Source of the DNA: a virus | Strand: one strand, 5' to 3' | Length of the DNA stretch: 64,000 bases | Virus record (IMG/VR): IMGVR_UViG_3300044530_000662 | Span: 1-64,000 of that record | Shown: one piece after another, positions 35,140 to 45,999 of the stretch | How the letters are laid out: the number at the start of each line of letters is the position of its first letter | How positions within the stretch are numbered: position 1 is the first letter of the stretch | Position numbers and translations under genes: made by a program | The notes under the pieces: model-generated | What the model saw: the letters and a program-made list of their open reading frames with translations, nothing else | The model's database searches: none | What the model was told of the DNA's origin: nothing

Positions 35140-38100
35140 TTATTTACAGGTTAAGTCTTTTAATAAATCATCCTCAGCAGCTTCTGAAGATTTAATTTTA
35201 TCGGCTTCAGCCATTAGTACATCAGTTTTATCTGCACTTTCTAATAAGGCATCTACACTATCTTCAGTTTGATTTACAAACTCTTGTTCTTCTTTAGTGA
35301 TTGGAGCTGTTTCAGGAGCTATTTCAGACCCTAATAAATCTGATTCAGTCTTGTAGTTTTTATTTAAATCATCCATAGTAACAGTAAGTTCATTTCCTTC
35401 ACTATCTTTAAGAGTAACCGTGTTATTTTTATTAATAGTTTGGACAGTAAATTTATCATTTTTTGAGTAAAGAGTCATACCTTTTTTGACAATAATTTTA
35501 TCTAATTGTTCTTCAGCATCAAATTCTTCAAGCTCTCCTTCAGTTACTTCTTGTTCAGGTATAAATTGTTCTTCTACATAACCTGTTGTGATTACTATAG
35601 CTTCACTTATACTATTAAGATCATTTATTTTATCCTGAATAGTTTTCTTAACATTATCATTTTTAGTTTTTTCTAATGTTCTTTCTAATGCATAAACTTC
35701 ATTCTCAATAATATCCAGTGCACGTTTAATATTACCTGCAGTTATTTCTTCTTGGGCTGTGTTTAAAGCAGTTGTGATAGCAGTATTTGATTGATTAACT
35801 TTTGTGCTAAACATCAAGTTAAAAATATCATTTTGATAATCTTTAAACTTCTTAGCTTCTGCAGTAGTATCACTCATGGCAGATAAATACTGAATTCTTT
35901 TTACAGCTTTATGTATTAATAAAGAGACATCACTTGTGTTATAGTTTTCTTCTACAATAGCTTGATATTCATCATCAGTTATGATACCTGATAGATGTAA
36001 TGTATCTGCTGCTATTAACTGACCCATTGTAGGTTTATATGATTTACCCTCAAACATTTCTTCATGTGTAGCAAATCTTTGAGCAAATGCTTTATCTTTT
36101 TTAAGTTGTTCTTGTATAAAAGCACTATCAGGACTAAGATCTATTTCATCAAAAGATATATCTGATTTAGTTTGAGCAAGTCTAGTTACTAATTTATCTA
36201 CATCATTTTTACTTTTTGTAGCAAGATTAGTATATTTAGTTACTATTTTATCAATTAAATTTTTACCTACAACTTTACCCAATGCTAATTGTTTTTCTTT
36301 CAGTAACTCTTTTAAAGCTTCTGGTACAGCAAGATTATTTACTTCTGCAAACTCATTGATTTTGTTTTCTATTTTTACTAATTCATTTTTGTTTTCATCA
36401 GTATCAGCATCTGTAATAGCTTGTAAATCAGTAGTGTAAGAATCAAATTCTTTTTTAGCTTTGTCTTTAAGACCTGGCATAAACTTAACAGTAGATGGCG
36501 GGAATAATATATCTAGTCTATCCTGTACAGAATTTCTATACAATGGAATAAACCATTCAGATGATTTTTCATTTGTTGGGTTCATTACTAATTCACCAAA
36601 CTCATTTCTTTTATAAGTACCATCTTCATTTTTAACAAACTCAATTTTATTGTAAACTCCTGGAGCAGACATGTTAGGCTGACCTGCAGATACCATTTGG
36701 TTTGTTTCTTTATTAGATGCTCTCTCTATAGGTAGTAAAGCTATACCAGCTACCGGATAATCAATCATTCTCTCAAGCATAGTTGCATATCCACCTTGTT
36801 GTAGTGTATACTCTTCTCTTTTAGTATAATTTAATTTCTTAGGATCCTTACTGTTCTTATTAAAGTTTTGCCATTTTCTTTGTTCACCAGACTTGATATC
36901 CACTATCATGATACCATTCTTAGTAGCAAGAAGTAAATCTATCTCTCCGGCAATTCTATCTTTTTTACCATCAGGTCTTGTAATATTAGAATCATAAACT
37001 ACTAAGTCTCTACCAATAAGATAGAACTCACCTGAATCAACTTTTTGTTTTAATTTAGTTAAGTAACCATTTAAACCAAACATGTCTTCATAAGCTTCTT
37101 GTGATAACTTAGCTGGATCAAACTTAGGTTTAACACCAGACTCTAAATAATCTTTAGCATCATCCACATAGTTACCAGCATCTCTACTGTCTTGATATGT
37201 TTCTTCCATGAAAGTATTCATGATAATATCAAATGTAGTATTGTTACTTAAAGCTTCATTTGTAATCTCTGCAGTAGGTTGTTTTGAAGAAGCTAGTTCT
37301 GCATCATATTCAATAGTAATAAAAGTAGAATCATCTGTTTTATTTTCTTTTTGAAACTTAGCAAAATCTAATTTTTTACCAAAGTCAGAGTTAATAAAAT
37401 CTTGAATAGCTTTATCTGTTTCTATAAAATCCGTTGCTAAAACTAAAGTTTCTCCTTCATTGAGAGTTATTGTAAAGTTATCTGTTTTAGGAGTACTACT
37501 AAAAGGTTTGCCATCTTTAATAGAAAACATATAACCACTTGTTGTAGCAACATCAGATAACCCATGTTGTTTTATTACTTTCCCATTTTTATCTACAACA
37601 AAAAATACTGTATCTCCTACTTTTTCTATTTTATAAGTATTTTTATTAATTTTTTCTGCTTTTAATGCAGTAGCTCCTGACCTAAATCCTTTTTTAATAC
37701 TTAAATCACCCTTTGTTTTAAAAGCAGTTAACATAGGTGTTATAAAAATAGAATTAGGTTCTGAAAAACCTTTAGATATTAAAAATTTAACACCATCTTC
37801 AGATGATATATTTGGATTTTTTAAATACTCTTCATAAACTAAATCAGTTAGTGTTTTTTCTTCTTTCCCCAATAACTTATTAATAACAACTTTAGAAGCT
37901 TGTGCTGGAGATAAGGTAATCATACCTTCCCCTCCCATACCATCAGCTAAAATAAAAATACCATTTTGTGTATCTACATAAACAGCATCCTCATTACCAT
38001 CAGTTTGTCCTTGCTTATTAGCAGTACCAAAAGTTACATTTCCAACTGTTTGAATATTAGGTTCATTTGTTTGTATTATATCAGCTTTAGTATCTGTAGT

Positions 38101-41100
38101 AGTAGTTGTTGTTGAAGGCAAACCTTTGATTTCTTTTTCAATTTGTGCTAACTCATTGAATATACTATTCTTCTGTTCAACTAATTGGTTTACTCTATTT
38201 TCATTACCAGCTTTTTCAGCCTTGATAATATCTTTATCTTTATTAGCTATTTGTGTTAATAACTTATCTTTCTGTTTCTCAAGTTTAATTTGAGCAGGAG
38301 ACATGCCAGAAAGATTTCTTAACTGAGTTTTTAAGTTCTTTAAAAAATCTTTATTAGTTCCAGGTAATTTATCAATGGCTAATAAACCATTTAAGCTGTC
38401 AATAAAGTCATTGATTGAATCTTCATTTAATCCTTTTTTAGCAATAGAATTATTAAATGCAGTTTCTACACCTTGTTTAGCAGCATATTCATATTTTTTA
38501 GGAAGAACCTCTTGTATAGCATTGGTCATCCTTCTATGGATTAAACCATTAACTCTATATGCTATCTCTCCTTTTTTAAGACCTGTTACAGAATCATCTT
38601 CAGTAAGCAAATACTTTTCTTCTACACCTTTCTGAGCAGTTAAAAGCTTTTGTATTTTTTTTACACCTTCTCTTACTTCTTCTGAGAATCCAGAATACTG
38701 TCTTCTTTGAATAATAGTATTAATATTCTTTAAGTCAGTCTCTAAATCTCTTAGTTCTTTTGTATTATCTACAGTCTCCTCATCCTCAAACTCATCATTA
38801 ACTTTAAGATTATTATCTAAAAGCTCAATCTTAGCATTGATAGCATCTCTGTATTTAATTAACTCAGGTAATGATAAATCTTTAGTGTTAATATCCGTGC
38901 CTTCATAAGTGAATGTTATATCACTTTTAGATACAGCAGGTTTATTGGCTTTGTTGTACTTGTCAAAGTATTTTTTATTCTCTGCAAGTCTATACCATTT
39001 TTCAAACTCAGCATCAGCAATGTTATCATCTCCATATATAGAATCCTGAACTTCTTGAGGTAAAGTAACTACGTACTTATCATAGAACTCATTGTATAAC
39101 ATTTGTTTAAATTCTACTAAGTCAGCCGTGTCTAAGTTAGAATCTTGTGTTATTTCTTCATAAGGTACTTCATCATCAATTGCTTTCATGTCTGCATTAT
39201 ATGCTTCCATTACCTCTGCAATTTTAACCTCATACCTATCCTTAATCTTTTTCACTTCAGACTCATCAGGTTTCTCTTCTAGTTTAAACCTTTTTGCCTC
39301 AGTAAATCTGGTTTTAATTTCACTAAGAATTACTGAAGCACCTTCAGCATTATCATATAGTAATTCACCATCTGTATTCTTGTAAAATACCATAGGTGCA
39401 ATAGCATCTTTGTCATTTACTTCTACATACTGATCATTCTCAAGTTGCTCATTGATTTCTTGTATGGTAACTGATTTGTTCCCACCTTTTCTTTTAATAT
39501 CATCAAGTTCAACTCTAGTAGGTGTAGTTGGTAATGCATCAATCTCTTCTTGCATTTTTCTATTTAACTCATCAATTTGTTCCTGATAAGTCTTTTTAAC
39601 TACTCCTGTTTTCTTTGGATTCATTTGAGCTTTTAACTGAGCTCTTTTCTCAAAGTATTCAGCATAGATTTTCTTATACTCTTCACTTCCTGCAGGATAT
39701 ACTTTTTTTGCTTTACCATCATAGATTTCAGATGGTGGAATATTCTTGTCTCCAAGATAATTCTCCATGTCTGTTTTGTTTAGATAAATTTGATTATCAG
39801 CTAGGGTATTCAAGAAAGCATTATCTCTTACCTTACCCATCTCAGAGTGAATAAGATCTTCAAAGTACTTTACTCTCTGAGCATTAAACTTTCTCATCCA
39901 TTCAACATTCTTTTGGACTACATCCATAAATGCTGCGGGATCATTAAACATGTCTATGTACTCAGCAAGAGCTCTTGACTCATGACCTAATTTATAGTAA
40001 TCAATAAGTGCTTCAAATCCTTCATCTGTATGTTCATCAAAGATTCTATCATCATTACTTTGAGCAACACCTTTTAGATAGTTATTATGTGCTTCTTTAA
40101 GTTTTTTAATATTCTCTACTTTAAGGTCTTCATTATCTAATGAACCTAGTATATCATCTAGCTTATCTGAAATTTCTTCAGCAGTAGGTTCTTTACCTGT
40201 TTCTTTTTGAAGCATCTCTTTAACACTCTTAGCATACTCAGCTCTATTAAAAAACTTATCAAAAGCTGTATGAGCTTCAGAATAGTTCTTTAGTAAATTA
40301 ATTTTGTTTTCTAATGCATTTACTTTAACACCTCTGTTCTCACCTTCTTTTTCTGTAGCCAATTCTCTCTCAAGCATTTTAACTTCATCAGAGATTCTTT
40401 CAGGTTGAAACAATAAAAGTTTATCAGTAGTGTTTAAACTTTTAAAGTTTTCATTGTTGTTATACTTGTTTTGAATTGCAGCTCTTCTACTTTTAGTATC
40501 ATCATAGTTTTCATGGAAGAAAGCCATATTTTCAATACCTCTATTCCAAGCTTTGTATAAGGTTAATTTAGCTTCATATTCAGGAGTTCCTTCTTCACCT
40601 AAGTTATTTAGATTTACAGGATTAGGATATTTTCTTTCAGCAGTATTAAAAATATTATTTACTCTTTCTATTCTTGCAATACCAGAATCAATTCTTCCTC
40701 TATATTTATCTACTTGGTCTTCTGAAATTTTTAATGCTTCAGCAAACTCTTTGTCATCCATTTCTTTGAAAGACTTCATTGTATCCATGAATAAACCAGA
40801 TGTTCCGGTTCTTCTCATAGTACCTACATGATTTATATATGCTTCTGTCTCAGCATCTAATCCTTCTTTTTTACTTGCTTTATCTCTAATCTTACTGATC
40901 ATATCCTGAGCACCAAGATTTAAAACTTTGTCAGACATGAAATCTTTCATGCTCACAGAGTTTAATTCATTTTTAAGATTCTCAGCAACAGACATCTGTG
41001 CTTCTTTCCATTTAGTAAAACCTTTTTTATCAAAAGTTCTATTCCAAGTAGAACTTAAAAATGGAATAGCACTATTTATTGGAGATGCCAAGGCACCCAT

Positions 41101-42846
41101 AAAGAAACCAGAAGCAAATGTTTCAGCACCTGTACTATTAAACTGATCTTTTAATGCATCAGAATAATAATCTTTCTTAGGTCTTAAGTTTGCTTTAATT
41201 ACTCCTTTAGAATATAATTGAGTTTGAAGAGTAGGACTTTTATAGCTATCAACATAATATCTTTCATTTGCTTGAGCAATAACTTCCTGTAAGTTTTCTT
41301 GAATACCTTCTGTAAAGTTTGATTTAAAATAACCTACTGTACCTAATACAGACTTGTAGATTGGATCTTTTGTCCAACCTTTAGCCCAAGTTCTTAATCC
41401 TGATTTTTGAAGTTCAAATTGTCTTGCTGCTTTATCATATACAACTTTGCCAAGTTTACCAAAATCTTTGGCTCCTTCTCTTGATGCTATTTCATAAATA
41501 TCATCTGTTGAGGATTTTAAAAAGTTTCTTAAGCCTCCTCTTGGTCCTGTAATGTTATTAAAGGTAATTGCATTTGATGCGTATATCAATGCTGTATTAG
41601 CTAATAAAGTTTCCATTGAAGCTTCCTTAGCTTGTTTCTCTAAATCAGCTTGTTCTTTATTACTAGGAGCCTCTCCTTTGGCCATATAAGCTTCATGATA
41701 TAGTTTATCATAGACACTGTTCTGTACCATCCCAGCTTCAAGTCTAGATTCAGCTAAAGCCATATTTATCTTTCTAACATCTCTATAAAATCCACCAGCT
41801 GTTTTAGATAATGCAGCTAAGTCAGTTATGTTATCTGTATTTTGAATTGTTTTAAAAGCATCTAAAGTATTTTCTAATGGATTTAAACCTTTACCCATTG
41901 CAGATAAAGTTTTATTAGAAGCAGCTGTATTCCAAAATTGTCTTGCAGTTTGTATACTATCAAAACTTTTTAAAGTGCTTTTTACTGCATTGTATCCGTT
42001 AATTGTTTTTTGTACTAAAGATAGCTTAGGAATTTTAGTAGCAATATTAGCAGTAGTTGCTATTAAACTTGCACCACCTGTTGGAGCAGCAAGTAAAGCA
42101 CCACCAATTTCTTCAAGTATTGCTTCACCCATGATACCAGCTGTATAGCCAAAATTCATCATAGCATTATTAGCAAAACCAAATACACCTCCTTTATTAG
42201 ACTGACCAATAGCTGCAGCTTCTTCATAAGCTTTAGCATCTTCTCTGTCTCCACTAGTAAAATCTCCAGTTAACATTTTAGCTAAACTCTTAGGTCCAGA
42301 CACAAAACCTCTTGTAAATAAAGGAACAAATGAATTAGTCATCATTCTAGAGAAGTCATCCCATCTGCTTGTTTGTGCATTAAAATTAGCCTCATTGTTT
42401 CTTAATGGGTGAAATCCAATTTTGTCAAATGTTTCTTGTCCATATGCAGCATATCTTTTATAAAAGTTATTACCATCTGGTCCGGCATTATAACTAAAGA
42501 TTTTTGCATAGTTATTTTTATTCTGATTAGTTTGAAAGAATGCATCAAGGTATTGACTTGTACTAGCTTTCTTTTGTTGAGGAGAAACTTTACTATAAGG
42601 TATGCTGGGATTATTAGCATTAGTTCTTACAACATTTTGTTCAATAGCTCTGTTAGGTCTATTAAGATTACTAACTTTAGGTAAAACAGGAAAGTAATTC
42701 TCTGGTTTAGGATAGTTAATCTTAGGGTCTCTAAGCATTTCACCCTCAAAAGGTGCTAATCCTTTTGAATCAACTATTGGACTATTAATACCACCATACT
42801 CCGGACCTAGCGGATCCAGTGAACTAAAAGGAGTTTCTTCTGCCAT
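35140..42846 (-). CDS. Giant cargo protein with PP2C phosphatase and PD-(D/E)XK domains, 2568 residues
   Basis: The N-terminal 300 residues (AYGQETFDKIGFHPLRNN, then hydrophobic Gly/Ala segments near 225-270) resemble crAss-like cargo proteins packed in the capsid. A long coiled-coil region follows. Residues about 1605-1845 form a PP2C-type Ser/Thr phosphatase: GNEDAVYV (Asn1618, Glu1619, Asp1620), ADGMGG (1634-1639), SGATAL, VGDTVFF (Gly1744), LATDF and DDSTFI (1838). Next is a RecB/Cas4-like nuclease: GEIDLLL (Asp1970), VDIKSGE (Asp1983, Lys1985) and QQGGYATMLE. The C-terminal 500 residues are helical and acidic. The start overlaps the previous stop by one base; the polymerase starts two bases after its stop. 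Confidence 0.82.
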   Translation of the reverse strand: MAEETPFSSLDPLGPEYGGINSPIVDSKGLAPFEGEMLRDPKINYPKPENYFPVLPKVSNLNRPNRAIEQNVVRTNANNPSIPYSKVSPQQKKASTSQYLDAFFQTNQNKNNYAKIFSYNAGPDGNNFYKRYAAYGQETFDKIGFHPLRNNEANFNAQTSRWDDFSRMMTNSFVPLFTRGFVSGPKSLAKMLTGDFTSGDREDAKAYEEAAAIGQSNKGGVFGFANNAMMNFGYTAGIMGEAILEEIGGALLAAPTGGASLIATTANIATKIPKLSLVQKTINGYNAVKSTLKSFDSIQTARQFWNTAASNKTLSAMGKGLNPLENTLDAFKTIQNTDNITDLAALSKTAGGFYRDVRKINMALAESRLEAGMVQNSVYDKLYHEAYMAKGEAPSNKEQADLEKQAKEASMETLLANTALIYASNAITFNNITGPRGGLRNFLKSSTDDIYEIASREGAKDFGKLGKVVYDKAARQFELQKSGLRTWAKGWTKDPIYKSVLGTVGYFKSNFTEGIQENLQEVIAQANERYYVDSYKSPTLQTQLYSKGVIKANLRPKKDYYSDALKDQFNSTGAETFASGFFMGALASPINSAIPFLSSTWNRTFDKKGFTKWKEAQMSVAENLKNELNSVSMKDFMSDKVLNLGAQDMISKIRDKASKKEGLDAETEAYINHVGTMRRTGTSGLFMDTMKSFKEMDDKEFAEALKISEDQVDKYRGRIDSGIARIERVNNIFNTAERKYPNPVNLNNLGEEGTPEYEAKLTLYKAWNRGIENMAFFHENYDDTKSRRAAIQNKYNNNENFKSLNTTDKLLLFQPERISDEVKMLERELATEKEGENRGVKVNALENKINLLKNYSEAHTAFDKFFNRAEYAKSVKEMLQKETGKEPTAEEISDKLDDILGSLDNEDLKVENIKKLKEAHNNYLKGVAQSNDDRIFDEHTDEGFEALIDYYKLGHESRALAEYIDMFNDPAAFMDVVQKNVEWMRKFNAQRVKYFEDLIHSEMGKVRDNAFLNTLADNQIYLNKTDMENYLGDKNIPPSEIYDGKAKKVYPAGSEEYKKIYAEYFEKRAQLKAQMNPKKTGVVKKTYQEQIDELNRKMQEEIDALPTTPTRVELDDIKRKGGNKSVTIQEINEQLENDQYVEVNDKDAIAPMVFYKNTDGELLYDNAEGASVILSEIKTRFTEAKRFKLEEKPDESEVKKIKDRYEVKIAEVMEAYNADMKAIDDEVPYEEITQDSNLDTADLVEFKQMLYNEFYDKYVVTLPQEVQDSIYGDDNIADAEFEKWYRLAENKKYFDKYNKANKPAVSKSDITFTYEGTDINTKDLSLPELIKYRDAINAKIELLDNNLKVNDEFEDEETVDNTKELRDLETDLKNINTIIQRRQYSGFSEEVREGVKKIQKLLTAQKGVEEKYLLTEDDSVTGLKKGEIAYRVNGLIHRRMTNAIQEVLPKKYEYAAKQGVETAFNNSIAKKGLNEDSINDFIDSLNGLLAIDKLPGTNKDFLKNLKTQLRNLSGMSPAQIKLEKQKDKLLTQIANKDKDIIKAEKAGNENRVNQLVEQKNSIFNELAQIEKEIKGLPSTTTTTTDTKADIIQTNEPNIQTVGNVTFGTANKQGQTDGNEDAVYVDTQNGIFILADGMGGEGMITLSPAQASKVVINKLLGKEEKTLTDLVYEEYLKNPNISSEDGVKFLISKGFSEPNSIFITPMLTAFKTKGDLSIKKGFRSGATALKAEKINKNTYKIEKVGDTVFFVVDKNGKVIKQHGLSDVATTSGYMFSIKDGKPFSSTPKTDNFTITLNEGETLVLATDFIETDKAIQDFINSDFGKKLDFAKFQKENKTDDSTFITIEYDAELASSKQPTAEITNEALSNNTTFDIIMNTFMEETYQDSRDAGNYVDDAKDYLESGVKPKFDPAKLSQEAYEDMFGLNGYLTKLKQKVDSGEFYLIGRDLVVYDSNITRPDGKKDRIAGEIDLLLATKNGIMIVDIKSGEQRKWQNFNKNSKDPKKLNYTKREEYTLQQGGYATMLERMIDYPVAGIALLPIERASNKETNQMVSAGQPNMSAPGVYNKIEFVKNEDGTYKRNEFGELVMNPTNEKSSEWFIPLYRNSVQDRLDILFPPSTVKFMPGLKDKAKKEFDSYTTDLQAITDADTDENKNELVKIENKINEFAEVNNLAVPEALKELLKEKQLALGKVVGKNLIDKIVTKYTNLATKSKNDVDKLVTRLAQTKSDISFDEIDLSPDSAFIQEQLKKDKAFAQRFATHEEMFEGKSYKPTMGQLIAADTLHLSGIITDDEYQAIVEENYNTSDVSLLIHKAVKRIQYLSAMSDTTAEAKKFKDYQNDIFNLMFSTKVNQSNTAITTALNTAQEEITAGNIKRALDIIENEVYALERTLEKTKNDNVKKTIQDKINDLNSISEAIVITTGYVEEQFIPEQEVTEGELEEFDAEEQLDKIIVKKGMTLYSKNDKFTVQTINKNNTVTLKDSEGNELTVTMDDLNKNYKTESDLLGSEIAPETAPITKEEQEFVNQTEDSVDALLESADKTDVLMAEADKIKSSEAAEDDLLKDLTCK

Positions 42847-45800
42847 TATTGATTTACTTTTACAAAGTTATTATATTCAAGAGTATTTTGTACATCTATA
42901 TCATCCATGAAACCATTTACTAAACTGTTTCTTATATCAGTTAGGTTTTCACCAATGTAACCATAGTTTGCTCTGTAAGGTACTTTTTCCATTATACCTT
43001 TGTCTGGATTATATTGAGGATATGTCATAGTAACTATGTAGTCTCCTGTTCCTAATTTATTTTTTTCAACTTTGAAAGATTTCATAGGATCTCCACCAAT
43101 ACTGTTAAGCTCATACTTGTCATGATAATCTACATATGATTCTATTGGTGATTGATATGAAGACTTATACATTGAGCTATTCATTTTTTTACCGTCCATC
43201 ATATATGAAATACCATTTTTAAGTGCAGCTTGTGCTTGACTTGGCATGAGTAATCCTGGTTCTGTTACTACAACATTACCATTTACAGTTTTTGTTTTAG
43301 CAGTATTAGCTTTAATCCATTCAATATTTGGATATATAGTCACAGCAGATAAATCACCTGAACCTCCAGCAATAGGAGTAACTTTCAATTTAAATGTAGA
43401 TAATGAAGATTTAGGTTTATGCATGTCATTAATAAATTTATCCATGAAAGCTTTACCTAAATTATTATTTTTGTCTCCAACTTTATCATAAGCATCTTTG
43501 GATATACCATTAACACTTACTCTATCTGTACTACTTCCCCAATCAAAATTCTTTAAGTCATTTACAACTTCACCAAATTTAGCTTTACCTATTGTTAAAC
43601 CTTTAGGATTAACAGATATTACTGAAGATCCCGTAGTTGATAAACCTGTTCCTGGATCAATTGGACCACTTCCTAATCTAATAGGTGGTGTTTTAATTAC
43701 TTTAGCATTACTGTAAGCTTCACCTGCTTTAGTTACTAAATAATTGTAATCTATTTTTTTACTTGCTGATTCATCAATAGCACTTGCTAACCAATTCCCC
43801 GGTCCAATTTTATCAAGATTAGATATAAATCTTAGAGCCCAACTTGTTGCTGAACCCATTATTGAACTAGGATTTAATTTAGCTGTTGCATCAAGAGCCG
43901 TATCCCATGCTTTTCTTGTAGCTTCATCTTTTATTTTAGAACGGAGCATCTTTAAATCTCCAGGTGATATATTACCACTTTTTAAAAGCTCTTTATAAAA
44001 TTCATTTTTAGTTCTTAAATTACCATTGTCATCATGTAAATACTTAGCATTTGTAAGACCATCTCTAACAAGTTCTGTTGTAACAGACTTACCAGCTTTT
44101 CTATGCCATTCTTCATCTGTTTTTATATACATCATGTAATCTTGCATTTTCATATTAGCATCTCTATATTGTTTATATAGAGGAGTCTTAGAACCATTAT
44201 CAGTGAATAATGAAGTCTCACGAGATTCACTAACCCACTCATTCATGTTTGATCTAATCTTACTAATACCTTTACTACCTACATGTTTTCTTAACCAATT
44301 GTCTCCATATTTGTCATACTTATCAATAAACTGTTGAAGTGTAATACCTTGATTTTTATTATACCCAAGTATCTGACCTACTTTTTCTTTAGTGATTTTA
44401 CCAGAAGTTAAAGCTTTATCTAATACCATAAATGTTGATTTGAAGTAAGGATCTAGATATTCTTGTTTAGTCATATCCGATATCTTTTTACTTGTCTTTC
44501 TCATGTTACCAGTATCTGTAGTATTCCCTTCAGTAGTAAATTCTGTAGTAACTGTATTTTGATCTTCATACTGAACTAAGTTACCGTTCTCATCTCTGTA
44601 TGCTGTACCATTTTCAATAGCCTCTTTTTCAATATCTTGTTGTCTTTTAAGATCACTTTTATATTTAGCTACTCTCATTGAAGATGATTCTCTAGCAGCA
44701 AGTAATTGCATGCTATTTTTTTGTTTCTCATCTAAAATCTTATAAGGGTTAGCTTCAATATCAACTTCCATGTCTTTATAAGCAAGTACATTAGCTATCT
44801 CATCTAAGCGTTTCTGCATTATAAGAGATGCCATACCATTGTCTACTTTGTATCTTAATGATTTAATATCTCCATAAGGATTAACAAAAGTACCACTTCC
44901 AGCAGAAGTAGCTGACTGACCACCATTCAACATTTTTGATTCAGCTTCAGCTCTTGTCAATACTTTATCATTAATATCCTTATTCATTTGATACTGAGCA
45001 AGCATTAGCTTAGCATTAGGAGAAGCTGTACCATTCTTTATTTGTGTCTCAAGATCTTTAATGTTATTCTCATATACAGTACTATTAGCTTGCAACTGTT
45101 TATATCTTAAATCACTTTTCTCTTTAAGAACATTAAAGCTGTTCTCAAGATATTTCATCTCAGCTTTATTCTTATCTCCACCAAATTGTGCAGCATTAGC
45201 AGATGCATAATCTTTTCTATCTACATATGCTTGCATTTTGTACATAGATTCAATTGAAGGATCATCACCTAATGATGCTTCTAATAACTTTTGCATAGGT
45301 TCAGTAAGAGCTTCACCATTTTTAGTTTTAACTATAAACTTACCTCCATCAGTAAACTCTACTTTTTCAACAGATATACCTGCGTCTTTAGCAATCTTTC
45401 TAGCTTTTTCACTAACATCAACACGGGAAACATACTCAGCATTTTGAAAACTCATTGCTTCATCTGATGTAGCAGCTTTAAACTCTTCTGTTAAATAGTT
45501 AACTCCTCTAACACCTTCTTCCCAATACTGACTTTTATCTTTCTCATCAGTAGAGTTTCTGAATATATCAGCTCTATTTAATTGATTGTTTTTGTTTTTA
45601 GTCCAAGCCATGTCTTTCATTAACAGCTTGTCTTCATAAAATGGTTTAAATACTTGTGTTGCTTGATTTACATTTTGCTCCAAAGAAAGATCTAATTGAG
45701 AAACTTTTTTTAATTGAAAATCAATATTTTTTAAATAGCTTTCTTTTTTCTGAGTTGTGTCTTCTCTTGTTAAGTCAGCATAATAATACTGACTATACAT

Positions 45801-45935
45801 TTTATTTAATGCATTCCAATTTGTATCATACTGAGTTTGCTTAGTCTGCATGACATTAGCATAAAAGTTCAGATCTGGTTGAAATGGTTGAACCTGTGGA
45901 ATATAGTCTGTGACCCCTTGTAAATACGTAGCCAT
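42846..45935 (-). CDS. Probable cargo/virion protein, 1029 residues
   Basis: The opening MATYLQGVTDYIPQVQPFQP, followed by DLNFYANVMQTKQ and YDTNWNALNKMYSQY, matches a conserved Crassvirales virion protein that I connect with the packaged cargo proteins of crAss001-like phages. The protein is mostly helical with Lys/Glu/Gln-rich coiled coils and no signal peptide or catalytic motif. It is preceded by one of only two clear gaps in the late unit (62 bases) and abuts the 2568-residue gene. Probably ejected with the polymerase; the precise role is unknown. Confidence 0.72.
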   Translation of the reverse strand: MATYLQGVTDYIPQVQPFQPDLNFYANVMQTKQTQYDTNWNALNKMYSQYYYADLTREDTTQKKESYLKNIDFQLKKVSQLDLSLEQNVNQATQVFKPFYEDKLLMKDMAWTKNKNNQLNRADIFRNSTDEKDKSQYWEEGVRGVNYLTEEFKAATSDEAMSFQNAEYVSRVDVSEKARKIAKDAGISVEKVEFTDGGKFIVKTKNGEALTEPMQKLLEASLGDDPSIESMYKMQAYVDRKDYASANAAQFGGDKNKAEMKYLENSFNVLKEKSDLRYKQLQANSTVYENNIKDLETQIKNGTASPNAKLMLAQYQMNKDINDKVLTRAEAESKMLNGGQSATSAGSGTFVNPYGDIKSLRYKVDNGMASLIMQKRLDEIANVLAYKDMEVDIEANPYKILDEKQKNSMQLLAARESSSMRVAKYKSDLKRQQDIEKEAIENGTAYRDENGNLVQYEDQNTVTTEFTTEGNTTDTGNMRKTSKKISDMTKQEYLDPYFKSTFMVLDKALTSGKITKEKVGQILGYNKNQGITLQQFIDKYDKYGDNWLRKHVGSKGISKIRSNMNEWVSESRETSLFTDNGSKTPLYKQYRDANMKMQDYMMYIKTDEEWHRKAGKSVTTELVRDGLTNAKYLHDDNGNLRTKNEFYKELLKSGNISPGDLKMLRSKIKDEATRKAWDTALDATAKLNPSSIMGSATSWALRFISNLDKIGPGNWLASAIDESASKKIDYNYLVTKAGEAYSNAKVIKTPPIRLGSGPIDPGTGLSTTGSSVISVNPKGLTIGKAKFGEVVNDLKNFDWGSSTDRVSVNGISKDAYDKVGDKNNNLGKAFMDKFINDMHKPKSSLSTFKLKVTPIAGGSGDLSAVTIYPNIEWIKANTAKTKTVNGNVVVTEPGLLMPSQAQAALKNGISYMMDGKKMNSSMYKSSYQSPIESYVDYHDKYELNSIGGDPMKSFKVEKNKLGTGDYIVTMTYPQYNPDKGIMEKVPYRANYGYIGENLTDIRNSLVNGFMDDIDVQNTLEYNNFVKVNQ

Positions 45936-45984
45936 AATTTATTTTATCTATGATGTAAAAATATCAACATTTTTTAAGTTTACT

Positions 45985-45999
45985 AAACCTTACAGGTTT
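45985..45999 (-). other. Small hairpin across a stop codon
   Basis: On the minus strand AAACCT-GTA-AGGTTT forms a 6-bp hairpin spanning the 730-residue gene's stop and opening the 62-base gap before the 1029-residue gene. There is no T run, so it does not look like a terminator. It may stabilise or punctuate the mRNA. Confidence 0.35.
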
